A stretch of DNA of 11,855 bases from Hyphomicrobiales bacterium (GTDB taxonomy: Bacteria > Pseudomonadota > Alphaproteobacteria > Rhizobiales > Rhizobiaceae). Of the stretch, positions 5,675 through 11,855 are shown piece after piece (within the stretch, counting starts at the first letter, position 1; each line of letters starts with the position of its first letter). Where the stretch lies: the NCBI GenBank assembly GCA_015654965.1, contig JAATGD010000176.1, positions 1 to 11,855 of the forward strand. The letters run 5' to 3'. The translations under genes were made by a program, and so were the position numbers. Under the pieces are notes generated by a model. It did no database searches. It was not told the origin of the DNA and saw only the letters and a program-made list of their open reading frames with translations.

Positions 5675-5779
5675 TTAGAGCGCGTTTCGATCTGATTGGA
5701 TCAGATCAGTGCTCTAACTATTTGTTTTAACGCACGTCTTGTCCGAAAACCGTTTCACACTTTTCGGGATGCGCTCTAA
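5675..5779. repeat. 105-bp palindromic repeat, Bru-RS-like
   Basis: The element begins TTAGAGCGC (5675-5683) and ends GCGCTCTAA (5771-5779), perfect 9-bp terminal inverted repeats. Inside are two hairpins: GATCTGAT/ATCAGATC (5689-5696, 5700-5707, 3-nt loop) and CCGAAAA/TTTTCGG (5743-5749, 5761-5767). Length, ends and the inner sequence agree with the roughly 103-105-bp Bru-RS palindromes of Brucella and with related sequences common in Rhizobiales intergenic DNA. It abuts the stop codon of the IrtB-like gene by one base, so it may act as its terminator or 3' mRNA stabiliser. Family assignment is from memory. Confidence 0.8.
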
Positions 5780-5780
5780 A

Positions 5781-7487
5781 CTATTCAGCCAATCGCCATT
5801 CTCGCGCTTCACGACGCCTCAGCCAATAATCGGCGAAACGGCCTTGCTTCTCGATCAGCGCCTCGCGCGAACCTGCCTCGACAATAGAGCCTGCCTCGAC
5901 AAAGATGATGTTGTCTGCATGGGCAATTGTCTCCATTCGATGGGCGACGATGAGCACGGTATGATTGCGAAAGCCCTTGAGTGCGGATGCGATGGCGGTT
6001 TCATTACCAGGATCGAGCGAACTCGTCGCCTCGTCCAGGAGCAGGATGGGGGCGTCTTTCAACAAGGCGCGTGCCAAGCTGACCCGCTGCCTCTCGCCAC
6101 CTGATAGCCGCAAACCTCCTTCTCCGACCTGCGTTTCCCACCCGCCGAGCCGCGCGACGATCTCATCCACACGCGCCACCTTTGCGGCGGCCTTGATTTC
6201 GTCGTCGGTGGCATCAGGTTTCGCGATACGGATGTTCTCGATGATGCTGCCCTCAAACAGCTGCACGTTCTGGAACACGATTGCGAGTTGCGAAATCAAC
6301 GTAGCCGGCAGGTATTGGCGCACATCGTGTCCGGAAACGATAACCTGGCCAGCATCGGCATCGCGGAATCGAGCAATCAAAGACAGGATCGTGCTCTTGC
6401 CCGAGCCGGAAGGCCCGACAATCGCAGTCGTGGTACCCGGCTCCACCAGAAACGAGACGTCTTGGAGAATCTTCGAGCCATTAGGCTCGAACCTGACACT
6501 TTTGAGTTCAATGGAAGGCGCTTCAGGTGTGGCGTCACTGGTCGGGCTTGGCAATCGAGGCAGCGCAAGAACGTCCGCCGTTCGCCGCCACGCACCGCGC
6601 GCGGATTCGATTGCGGGAAACAAATCAGAGAGGAACTTGAATGGCTCGACATACCGGGTCACGACAACAATAAGCGCTACCGTTCGCGCTGCATCGATAC
6701 TGCCGTTTGCGAATATCCATGCGATCACCGCAATCATACCGACCAGTACGGCCTGCATCATCAGTGTGAAAAGCAATGTCCCGGGAATGGTCATGATAGC
6801 CATGTGCAGACTGGTTTGGCGCTGTATATCAATGGCCCTGCCAAGCGCGGTACCATCAATGCCGGTCCGGCCAGCGGCCCGAAGTACTGTTTGCGCCCGG
6901 GAGAATTCGTCGGTTCGTTCAGCGGCCTCTTCCGACGCTGACGAGAATCCCTCTTCGGCATTCCTCATCAGGCGCGCACCGTAGAGCAACGCTCCGACCA
7001 GGACAGGCGCTGCAAGGATGGCGGCAAGACCGAGCGGCCAAGCAACAAAGAGAAGACCGATTCCGATCATAAAGGGCATGACTATTGCGATGCCCATCTG
7101 CCCACCAAGATTGACCGCGGCCGAGAATAGTTCTGCTACAGGACCCGTCAGCGCTCGCTTCGCCTCTGCCTGCCGCCTGCCGCTGAATTCACCAATCGGA
7201 ATTGCAAGCAAATGATCGACGAGCCTCTCATTGGTGTTTGCCGCTGTATCGTAGGAAATCTCGAAGCCGTAACCCATGAGTCTCATCTCGGCGATCCATC
7301 CCGCCAGAACGCTGGCGGCCAGCGCTCCGAGCCAACCAACGGCTGCTCCGGGACCGTCCGTGTAGATAGTGCCGAGGAGGGGAACGAGGATCAGCGCCGA
7401 GGCTGATCGCGCAGCCGCAGCGAACATGACAAGCACGCTATAGGGTACAAGCTTCTGCCGGGCTTCGGCGGGCAGGGCGAAATTCAT
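5781..7487 (-). CDS. ABC half-transporter, IrtB/YbtQ-like (siderophore uptake)
   Basis: 568 residues: a transmembrane domain (about 1-300, five to six hydrophobic segments, e.g. 14-40, 133-172, 234-262) fused to an ATPase domain (about 325-568). All nucleotide-binding motifs are intact: Walker A GPSGSGKST 358-366, Q-loop Q406, signature LSGGE 461-465, Walker B ILLLDE 481-486, H-loop H516. The fold is of exporter type, yet the neighbours place it with IrtB and YbtQ, which pair with a second half-transporter to import ferric siderophores across the inner membrane. ATG 7487 overlaps the stop of the preceding gene (ATGA) and has GAGGAG 8 bp upstream, so translation is coupled. Without the neighbour it would be annotated as a general exporter; the context makes siderophore import likely but the substrate is unknown. 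Confidence 0.88.
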   Translation of the reverse strand: MNFALPAEARQKLVPYSVLVMFAAAARSASALILVPLLGTIYTDGPGAAVGWLGALAASVLAGWIAEMRLMGYGFEISYDTAANTNERLVDHLLAIPIGEFSGRRQAEAKRALTGPVAELFSAAVNLGGQMGIAIVMPFMIGIGLLFVAWPLGLAAILAAPVLVGALLYGARLMRNAEEGFSSASEEAAERTDEFSRAQTVLRAAGRTGIDGTALGRAIDIQRQTSLHMAIMTIPGTLLFTLMMQAVLVGMIAVIAWIFANGSIDAARTVALIVVVTRYVEPFKFLSDLFPAIESARGAWRRTADVLALPRLPSPTSDATPEAPSIELKSVRFEPNGSKILQDVSFLVEPGTTTAIVGPSGSGKSTILSLIARFRDADAGQVIVSGHDVRQYLPATLISQLAIVFQNVQLFEGSIIENIRIAKPDATDDEIKAAAKVARVDEIVARLGGWETQVGEGGLRLSGGERQRVSLARALLKDAPILLLDEATSSLDPGNETAIASALKGFRNHTVLIVAHRMETIAHADNIIFVEAGSIVEAGSREALIEKQGRFADYWLRRREAREWRLAE

Positions 7488-10048
7488 GCCGCAATCTCCT
7501 CACCGGCATTCCACAATTCTCTGTAAAGCCCGTCTTGGGCCAGCAGTTCCTCATGCCTGCCGCGCTGGACTATTCGTCCATTGCTCATGACCGCGATACA
7601 GTCGGCGCCAACGATGGTATGGAGGCGGTGTGCAACGATCAGCACCGTCCGGTTCTTTACCAGATTGCCGATCGCCTGCTGGACCAGATGCTCGGATTCG
7701 GGGTCGGCAAAAGCGGTCGCTTCGTCGAGGATGAGGACTGATGGATCGGCAAGCAGCGCACGAGCGATGGAGAGCCGCTGGGCTTCCCCGCCAGAGAGGT
7801 ACGCGTCTTCGCCTATAATGCTGAGATATCCCCGCGGCATGCGCCCTATGCGCTCGTGGATTTGGGCTGCCCGTGCGGCAGCCTCGATTTCAGCATCGGT
7901 GGCATCCGGAGCAGACAGTGCGATGTTCTCTCGGACCGTTCCCTTGATGAGTTGTACGTCCTGAAACACAAAGCCTACGCAACCCTGCAGAACATCGGGA
8001 CGCAAGTGGCGAATATCGACCTCCTTGCCCTCGAAGGTTAGCTTGATCGTTCCGCCGGTCACATCGTGGAAACGTCCTGGGAGCAGAGCCAAGGTCGATT
8101 TCCCAGCACCGCTCGGACCGACAAGCGCCGTCATTGAGCCTGGTTTAAGGTCCAGATTGATATCGTGCAGTACGGGAACCCTCGGGCGATAGCCAAAGGT
8201 TACGCCGTTGAAACTCAAGCCTAGTGCACCCTGAGGAAGTTCACCGATATTTTTGCTTTGATCGAGTTCCTTCTCTTCCAGTAATACGCCAATTCGCCGT
8301 GCTGCCGCGCGCCCCTCACGCATGGGCGTGATACCGTAGAGCGCAGCCAGAATCTGGGTTCCAAACGCTGTGCCAAGAAAAATGAATGGAAGCAGTTCGG
8401 CTGGCGTCATCCCTCCGTATGCGATTTTCAGCATGCCGACCGCGACGATCAGCAATAGGAATATCTGGGGCTGAATGACCAGTTGGGACAAGGCCTTGGT
8501 TGGCGCCATGGGGTGTTGCCAGCCGTTCAGAAAGTCGAGCTGGCCTCTCAGCGCTTGACGCAATTCCTTGCCATCCCCGCCGAACACCCGCACCACCGCC
8601 AGCGCGCCAACGAAAGCGGACGCCGTGGCGTTGACCTTCTTGGTCCAGTCCGCTACGCGGGCGAGATTGTCGCCATTGTCCCGCATCATGATACTGTAGA
8701 GCCAGATCATCACGAAAATTGGTATGAACAGAATTGCGGCGAGGCCGGAATCGACCATGAATAGATATAAAATAACGACTACCGGCGTAATTGCTCCTGC
8801 GACAAAATCGGGAGCGGCGTGCGTGACCATGTAGTGCAGTCTTCCGGTATCTTCCTGAACCGCCTGTCTCACCGCAGCCGAATTGCGATCACTGAACCAG
8901 CCAAGCGGCAGGCGCGCCAGTTTGGCAACGATCGAACGGCGCAGATCGCGTCCGAAATTCGCATCCACCGCGTGCAGCCATACCATCAGCAATGCCGACA
9001 AAAACGCAGCGCCGGCGAAGGAAGCCAGGGCGCCAAACACAACTAGCCGAAAAGCTTCCCACTCCCGCTGGCCATTGAGCAACCGACGTCCGATCTCCGC
9101 CAGCAGAATGAAGGGGATCAACTGCGTGATCGATATGAGAGCCTGCATCACCCCCGCAACACGTAATTTCCAGCGGATCGATGTGAGTAACGCCTTGCCT
9201 CGCTCGGAGCGCCAGCGACCGGACGGCTGTGCAGCGGTCGCATTTGTGGAGGCGAGGGCCGGTTCATCCGTCCTCTCGGTTTTGTCGTGTGAGCTGGGTT
9301 CCCGCTCTTTCGCCAGGCGCATGGCTTTGCCACGCATCCAGTATGCGCGGTGCTGAATGTCGGCGAGAGGAAAGCCGTGCACCATATTGAGAAGAGCCCG
9401 GACCTCCTTGACGGTCTTTGACTCGCCTGCCAGCCATGCCAGCCAGTTCGACCAGTCGCGAGTCGGTATGGCCGAGCCGAGGCGACTTGGGATGTGCTTT
9501 GGTACCCATGTGACCGTCGCACCGGGATGATCGCTAATCGGGATATTTTCATCCCAGTCAGAGATGATTTCCAGAATGACCACGACCTGCGCATCGCGTG
9601 GAAGAACGTCGAGAATCCCGTTGATCGCTGGAATAGCGGAAGGGTCGCCAAGCAGCAGGTAGCCTTCGGGTTCCGGGTCCGGCACCTCGAATTTGGTGAA
9701 AGACATGTAGGAGGCGGTGATCGTATCGCCGGGCTTGGCATTGGCCGCCCAATGGCCGGCAGGTCCCGCAGGCTTATGCAGGACGAAATCGAACGAAACC
9801 TCGCCGGTTTCGGGATCAGGATCGACCAGCGTGTAACCCCGCTGCTGCATCTTGTCGGGGTCATCGAGATCGCGCGCCCACATTCTAATGAAGCTGGCCG
9901 TGGGTGTCTCGCGTCCATCGATTATCGTTGGAGCATGAAAGCGGATGCGCCTGAAACCTGGCGTGATGTCGCGAACCGAAAGAACGGTCATGACATGTTC
10001 TGTGGCGCCAAACGCCTTTGTAAGCTTGTAGTTGAATCCGCGCGCCAT
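7484..10048 (-). CDS. SIP-ABC fusion: siderophore-interacting flavoreductase joined to ABC half-transporter (IrtA-like)
   Basis: 854 residues in two parts. Residues about 1-248 are a siderophore-interacting protein domain: the FAD-binding motif RGYT at 70-73, HKPAGPAGHWA at 91-101, the nucleotide-side motif GDPSAIPAI at 134-142, and the C-terminal helix YWMRGKAMRLAKE at 236-248. After a polar linker (about 249-285) comes an ABC half-transporter with membrane segments at about 297-320, 334-358, 412-455 and 523-570. Its ATPase domain carries Walker A GPSGAGKST 644-652, FQDVQ 695-699, signature LSGGE 751-755, Walker B VLILDE 771-776 with the TAFADPE D-loop, and H807. This order matches mycobacterial IrtA, where the SIP domain reduces the imported ferric siderophore. 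ATG 10048 has AGGTGA upstream. It should pair with the IrtB-like protein encoded next. Substrate unknown. Confidence 0.92.
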   Translation of the reverse strand: MARGFNYKLTKAFGATEHVMTVLSVRDITPGFRRIRFHAPTIIDGRETPTASFIRMWARDLDDPDKMQQRGYTLVDPDPETGEVSFDFVLHKPAGPAGHWAANAKPGDTITASYMSFTKFEVPDPEPEGYLLLGDPSAIPAINGILDVLPRDAQVVVILEIISDWDENIPISDHPGATVTWVPKHIPSRLGSAIPTRDWSNWLAWLAGESKTVKEVRALLNMVHGFPLADIQHRAYWMRGKAMRLAKEREPSSHDKTERTDEPALASTNATAAQPSGRWRSERGKALLTSIRWKLRVAGVMQALISITQLIPFILLAEIGRRLLNGQREWEAFRLVVFGALASFAGAAFLSALLMVWLHAVDANFGRDLRRSIVAKLARLPLGWFSDRNSAAVRQAVQEDTGRLHYMVTHAAPDFVAGAITPVVVILYLFMVDSGLAAILFIPIFVMIWLYSIMMRDNGDNLARVADWTKKVNATASAFVGALAVVRVFGGDGKELRQALRGQLDFLNGWQHPMAPTKALSQLVIQPQIFLLLIVAVGMLKIAYGGMTPAELLPFIFLGTAFGTQILAALYGITPMREGRAAARRIGVLLEEKELDQSKNIGELPQGALGLSFNGVTFGYRPRVPVLHDINLDLKPGSMTALVGPSGAGKSTLALLPGRFHDVTGGTIKLTFEGKEVDIRHLRPDVLQGCVGFVFQDVQLIKGTVRENIALSAPDATDAEIEAAARAAQIHERIGRMPRGYLSIIGEDAYLSGGEAQRLSIARALLADPSVLILDEATAFADPESEHLVQQAIGNLVKNRTVLIVAHRLHTIVGADCIAVMSNGRIVQRGRHEELLAQDGLYRELWNAGEEIAA

Positions 10049-10093
10049 TCGTCACCTGCTAAAACGGCTGGTGTGGTCGCCTTCAGCCGAAAA

Positions 10094-10112
10094 CATGAAT
10101 ATCTTGATCATG
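10094..10112. promoter_or_regulatory. Operator dyad CATGA-N9-TCATG upstream of the IrtA-like gene
   Basis: CATGA (10094-10098) and TCATG (10108-10112) are perfect inverted arms 9 bp apart. The same arms and spacing occur before the receptor gene. It directly follows a candidate -10 on the minus strand, so it would cover the transcription start, as expected for a repressor. A third CATGA lies at 10121-10125. The inner TGA-N9-TCA is close to the rhizobial RirA iron-responsive operator as I remember it, one base shorter. Confidence 0.55.
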
Positions 10113-10139
10113 ATTATCGGCATGATTTATGGTGTGCAA
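10113..10139 (-). promoter_or_regulatory. Weak promoter candidate for the transporter pair
   Basis: On the minus strand TTGCAC (10139-10134) is followed after 15 bp by GATAAT (10118-10113), a good -10. Spacing is short and the -35 poor, as is usual where an activator is needed. It lies in the 150-bp gap between the regulator and transporter genes. Confidence 0.3.
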
Positions 10140-10198
10140 CGCAACTACTATTGCCTCATCGAGGAAAACCATTGCGACATCGCAAATCGTTTTCGATG

Positions 10199-11185
10199 CT
10201 AATGCGTGCGCTTTATATCGCTGGTTGGTGGTCTGCCGAAATGTTTTCGGTAAGCCGCTGTAAAGGCAGCTGCATTTGAGAAGCCTACTCTGAGGCCTGC
10301 TTCAGCGATGCGCAATCCATGATCCATTATGAGCAACCGGCCCAATTCCAACCGTCGCATCCGCACGTAACCGAAGATTGTGGTCCCGAACGCCGCCTTG
10401 AAATTTGCCTGAAGTGTCGTCAGGTTGATGCCAACCTGCCTCGCCAGATCAAGTGCTCTCGGGGGATCGATCAGGTTGCGGTCAAGTATCTCGCGCGCCT
10501 GGTTCGCCCGGTCATAAGGAATTCTGCCGATTGCCGCATAGGCTCTGGTCTGATCGTTCAATGACACGGCAACCTCTATCAGAAATCGCAATGCCAGGCT
10601 CTCGTGATAGAAGCGGCTTAGCACCCCCGAATAGGAATGGTTTATGACATTGTTGCCAATAGCGACCAATTTGGGCAACCATGGCAGTGTTGAGCGATGA
10701 AGCCCTGGTGTCAGAAATTCGCGAAACGAGTCCAGCGCACTGTCATCGATATCCTCTCCGAACTGTTCGAGAAACTCGGGACGCAGCGTGATGCCGAACG
10801 CTCTGGCCCGCGAGCCGTGCCCACAGCGCCTGCGCAATGTAACTGGATCGCCAAAACCAAGGATCTGGACACATTGGGGCTTGTGGTCAATGGTGCAACA
10901 ATCATCAATCACCAGCGGCGCGCTTTCTCCATCAAGCAGCAGGCCGCAGAAGACGGAACTGTCCATCTTCGTCGCCAGTTCAAAATCGGCCAGATGAAAC
11001 AGATCGTAGCCGGACATCAGCAGGCCATTTCTGATCATCTCCACCTTCATTATCCCCGACATTGTCGGGTTATCCACGGTCGGTGAAACATCTTCAATAT
11101 ACGAAACGTCGATGGAGCGCTCCGCCGCCTCTCTCAAAAGGCCGCTGATAGAGAAATCGCCGATCAGGTCCGACGCCACAGCCAC
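10199..11185 (-). CDS. AraC-family regulator, PchR/YbtA type
   Basis: 328 residues. The C-terminal third (about 226-326) is an AraC DNA-binding domain with two helix-turn-helix units: ALDLARQVGINLTTLQANFK (244-263) and IAEAGLRVGFSNAAAFTAAY (293-312), followed by RKHFGRPP. The N-terminal part (1-220) is the PchR-like sensor region, containing the RAFGITLRPEFLEQFGED segment (128-145) and several cysteines (80, 96, 97, 105, 121). In PchR and YbtA this part senses the ferric siderophore in the cytoplasm and the protein activates receptor and transport genes. The start is GTG 11185, with AAGGAG 5-6 bp before it. It is divergent from the receptor gene and lies 150 bp upstream of the transporter pair on the same strand, a layout that fits local control of both. 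Confidence 0.88.
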   Translation of the reverse strand: MAVASDLIGDFSISGLLREAAERSIDVSYIEDVSPTVDNPTMSGIMKVEMIRNGLLMSGYDLFHLADFELATKMDSSVFCGLLLDGESAPLVIDDCCTIDHKPQCVQILGFGDPVTLRRRCGHGSRARAFGITLRPEFLEQFGEDIDDSALDSFREFLTPGLHRSTLPWLPKLVAIGNNVINHSYSGVLSRFYHESLALRFLIEVAVSLNDQTRAYAAIGRIPYDRANQAREILDRNLIDPPRALDLARQVGINLTTLQANFKAAFGTTIFGYVRMRRLELGRLLIMDHGLRIAEAGLRVGFSNAAAFTAAYRKHFGRPPTSDIKRTH

Positions 11186-11257
11186 GCTCTCTCCTTCGTT
11201 GCAAAGGTACTTTTTTGGATCACAATAGTTTTGCTTGCGGCGACAATAGCAGCGTGA

Positions 11258-11286
11258 TTGTCCGACTCAGTGCCACCCAATATTAC
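11258..11286 (+). promoter_or_regulatory. Candidate promoter of the TonB-dependent receptor gene
   Basis: TTGTCC at 11258-11263, 17 bp, TATTAC at 11281-11286; four of six bases match consensus in each box. The -10 overlaps the first bases of the dyad that follows. Confidence 0.4.
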
Positions 11287-11305
11287 ATGACAGATATAGT
11301 CATGT
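11285..11305. promoter_or_regulatory. Operator dyad between regulator and receptor genes
   Basis: ACATGAC (11285-11291) and GTCATGT (11299-11305) are perfect 7-bp inverted arms around AGATATA. It contains the CATGA-N9-TCATG pattern also found before the transporter genes. Its place on the -10 and expected start of the receptor transcript suggests repression, for instance by an iron-sensing regulator; binding by the AraC-type protein is also possible. Confidence 0.6.
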
Positions 11306-11350
11306 TTTTCACTGCTGCCTAGTGGCGTGAACTTTTCGCAGGTAGGGGAT

Positions 11351-11855
11351 ATGGTGCATTCAAATTCAAAACGTTTGCTTTCATGCGGTGCGGCGATTTT
11401 CCTGGCCGTGCCAGGCTGGGCTGCGTTAACGCCAGTCCTCGCCCAAGATGTAACGCAACCGGGCGGCGTGACGGTGCTTGACACAATCGTCATCCAGGCG
11501 CGCAAGCAGAACGAAAGGGATCTGACGCTGCCCGTAGCGACCATGGTCCTGACGCCGGAACAGGTGCAGCCCTCTACGCTCGATCCGCTATCCCAGATCG
11601 CCCGGCAATCGCCAGGCACCTTGTTTGTCGACTATGGTCGTTTTGGCGAAAATTATCTGACCATGCGCGGCATCGCTGTGCTCGGCTCGGCTCAGAACCC
11701 GCTCGACAGCACAGTCGGATTCTCGACGAGCGAGATTCCCACGAGCCTTTCGGGGATCAATGCGCCATTGCTTGATGTGGACCACATCGAGGTCCTCAAG
11801 GGTCCACAAGGCACGACCTTTGGCCGCAATGCGCTTGGCGGCTCCATCAATGTCG
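11351..11855 (+). CDS. TonB-dependent siderophore receptor, 5' part (runs off right edge)
   Basis: 168 codons are visible from ATG 11351, which has GTAGGGG just upstream. A signal peptide covers residues 1-32 (basic SKR, hydrophobic core, probable cut after LA in PVLAQ). A TonB box follows as DTIVIQA (about 47-53), then a plug domain: LSQIARQSPGTLFVDYGRFG and IEVLKGPQGTTFGRNALGGS, the latter diagnostic for these receptors. The beta-barrel is outside the window. The protein would bind a ferric siderophore at the outer membrane and pass it to the periplasm using TonB energy. The closest setting known to me is FyuA/Psn with YbtA and YbtPQ, so a phenolate-type siderophore is a reasonable guess, not shown by the sequence. 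Confidence 0.9.
   Translation, partial: MVHSNSKRLLSCGAAIFLAVPGWAALTPVLAQDVTQPGGVTVLDTIVIQARKQNERDLTLPVATMVLTPEQVQPSTLDPLSQIARQSPGTLFVDYGRFGENYLTMRGIAVLGSAQNPLDSTVGFSTSEIPTSLSGINAPLLDVDHIEVLKGPQGTTFGRNALGGSINV

Noticed and set aside
5538..5675. 45-residue minus-strand ORF starting MAKNVIITFISC
   Set aside because: The ATG lies at the edge of the palindromic repeat, without a ribosome binding site, and overlaps the next gene out of frame.
5965..6984. 339-codon open frame on the plus strand
   Set aside because: Wholly antisense to the ABC gene, whose motifs are unmistakable; high-GC genes often leave open antisense frames. The composition (Ser, Arg, Ala) is typical of such shadows.
9148..9918. 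256-codon minus-strand open frame
   Set aside because: Out-of-frame shadow within the SIP-ABC gene.
9494..10279. 261-codon plus-strand open frame
   Set aside because: Antisense to the SIP domain and crossing the regulatory gap with no ribosome binding site or domain.
1..11855. CRISPR array, rRNA, tRNA, insertion-sequence transposase
   Set aside because: Looked for on both strands; no regularly spaced repeats, no tRNA cloverleaf and no transposase motifs were seen.

Overview
The window looks like a chromosome or large replicon of a Rhizobiales alphaproteobacterium, probably the Brucella/Ochrobactrum group. The reasons are a cold-shock gene of rhizobial type followed by a 59-residue ORF and a lysine/arginine-rich S21, a 105-bp palindromic element at 5675-5779 that resembles the Bru-RS repeats of Brucella, and SIP/ABC and AraC proteins of proteobacterial type. 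The genus assignment is inference; there is no rRNA or other marker gene in the window.

Left part (1-2565): mobile-element debris. The minus strand opens with the 5' end of a P4-type tyrosine integrase (1-173, running off the left edge). Its upstream region holds a 12-bp-period direct repeat and an 18-bp-stem dyad (219-258). It is followed by the N-terminal stub of a second, unrelated integrase (431-541), an unidentified coding-like remnant (513-671), and two ParB-like remnants in different frames that meet at about 986-996. Several very small genes follow: two single-pass membrane proteins (1307-1531, 1538-1747), an ATGA-coupled tiny ORF (1744-1890), an AT-rich 54-residue protein with a strong ribosome binding site (1988-2152) and a 74-residue protein (2341-2565).

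Middle part (2566-5674): a cold-shock protein gene with a candidate promoter and a clear terminator, a 67-residue hypothetical gene, then a tight pair (59-residue protein plus rpsU with a TTG start). These look like host backbone. A shared terminator separates them from two minus-strand genes, both broken: 3865-4550 has two frameshifts and one stop, and 4655-5565 has one frameshift in a G run.

Right part (5675-11855): an iron-siderophore uptake locus, the best-defined system here. A TonB-dependent receptor (start 11351, running off the right edge) is divergent from a PchR/YbtA-type AraC regulator (10199-11185). Downstream of the regulator, on the same strand, lie an 854-residue fusion of a siderophore-interacting flavoreductase domain with an ABC half-transporter (IrtA-like) and its partner half-transporter (IrtB-like); these two overlap by ATGA. 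The proposed route is: receptor takes the ferric siderophore into the periplasm, the IrtAB-like heterodimer carries it across the inner membrane, and the fused SIP domain reduces Fe(III) at the cytoplasmic face. A dyad CATGA-N9-TCATG occurs once upstream of the transporter pair and once upstream of the receptor, in each case next to a possible -10 box, so both units are probably under one regulator. No siderophore biosynthesis gene is visible, so use of a siderophore made elsewhere, or made by genes outside the window, is open.
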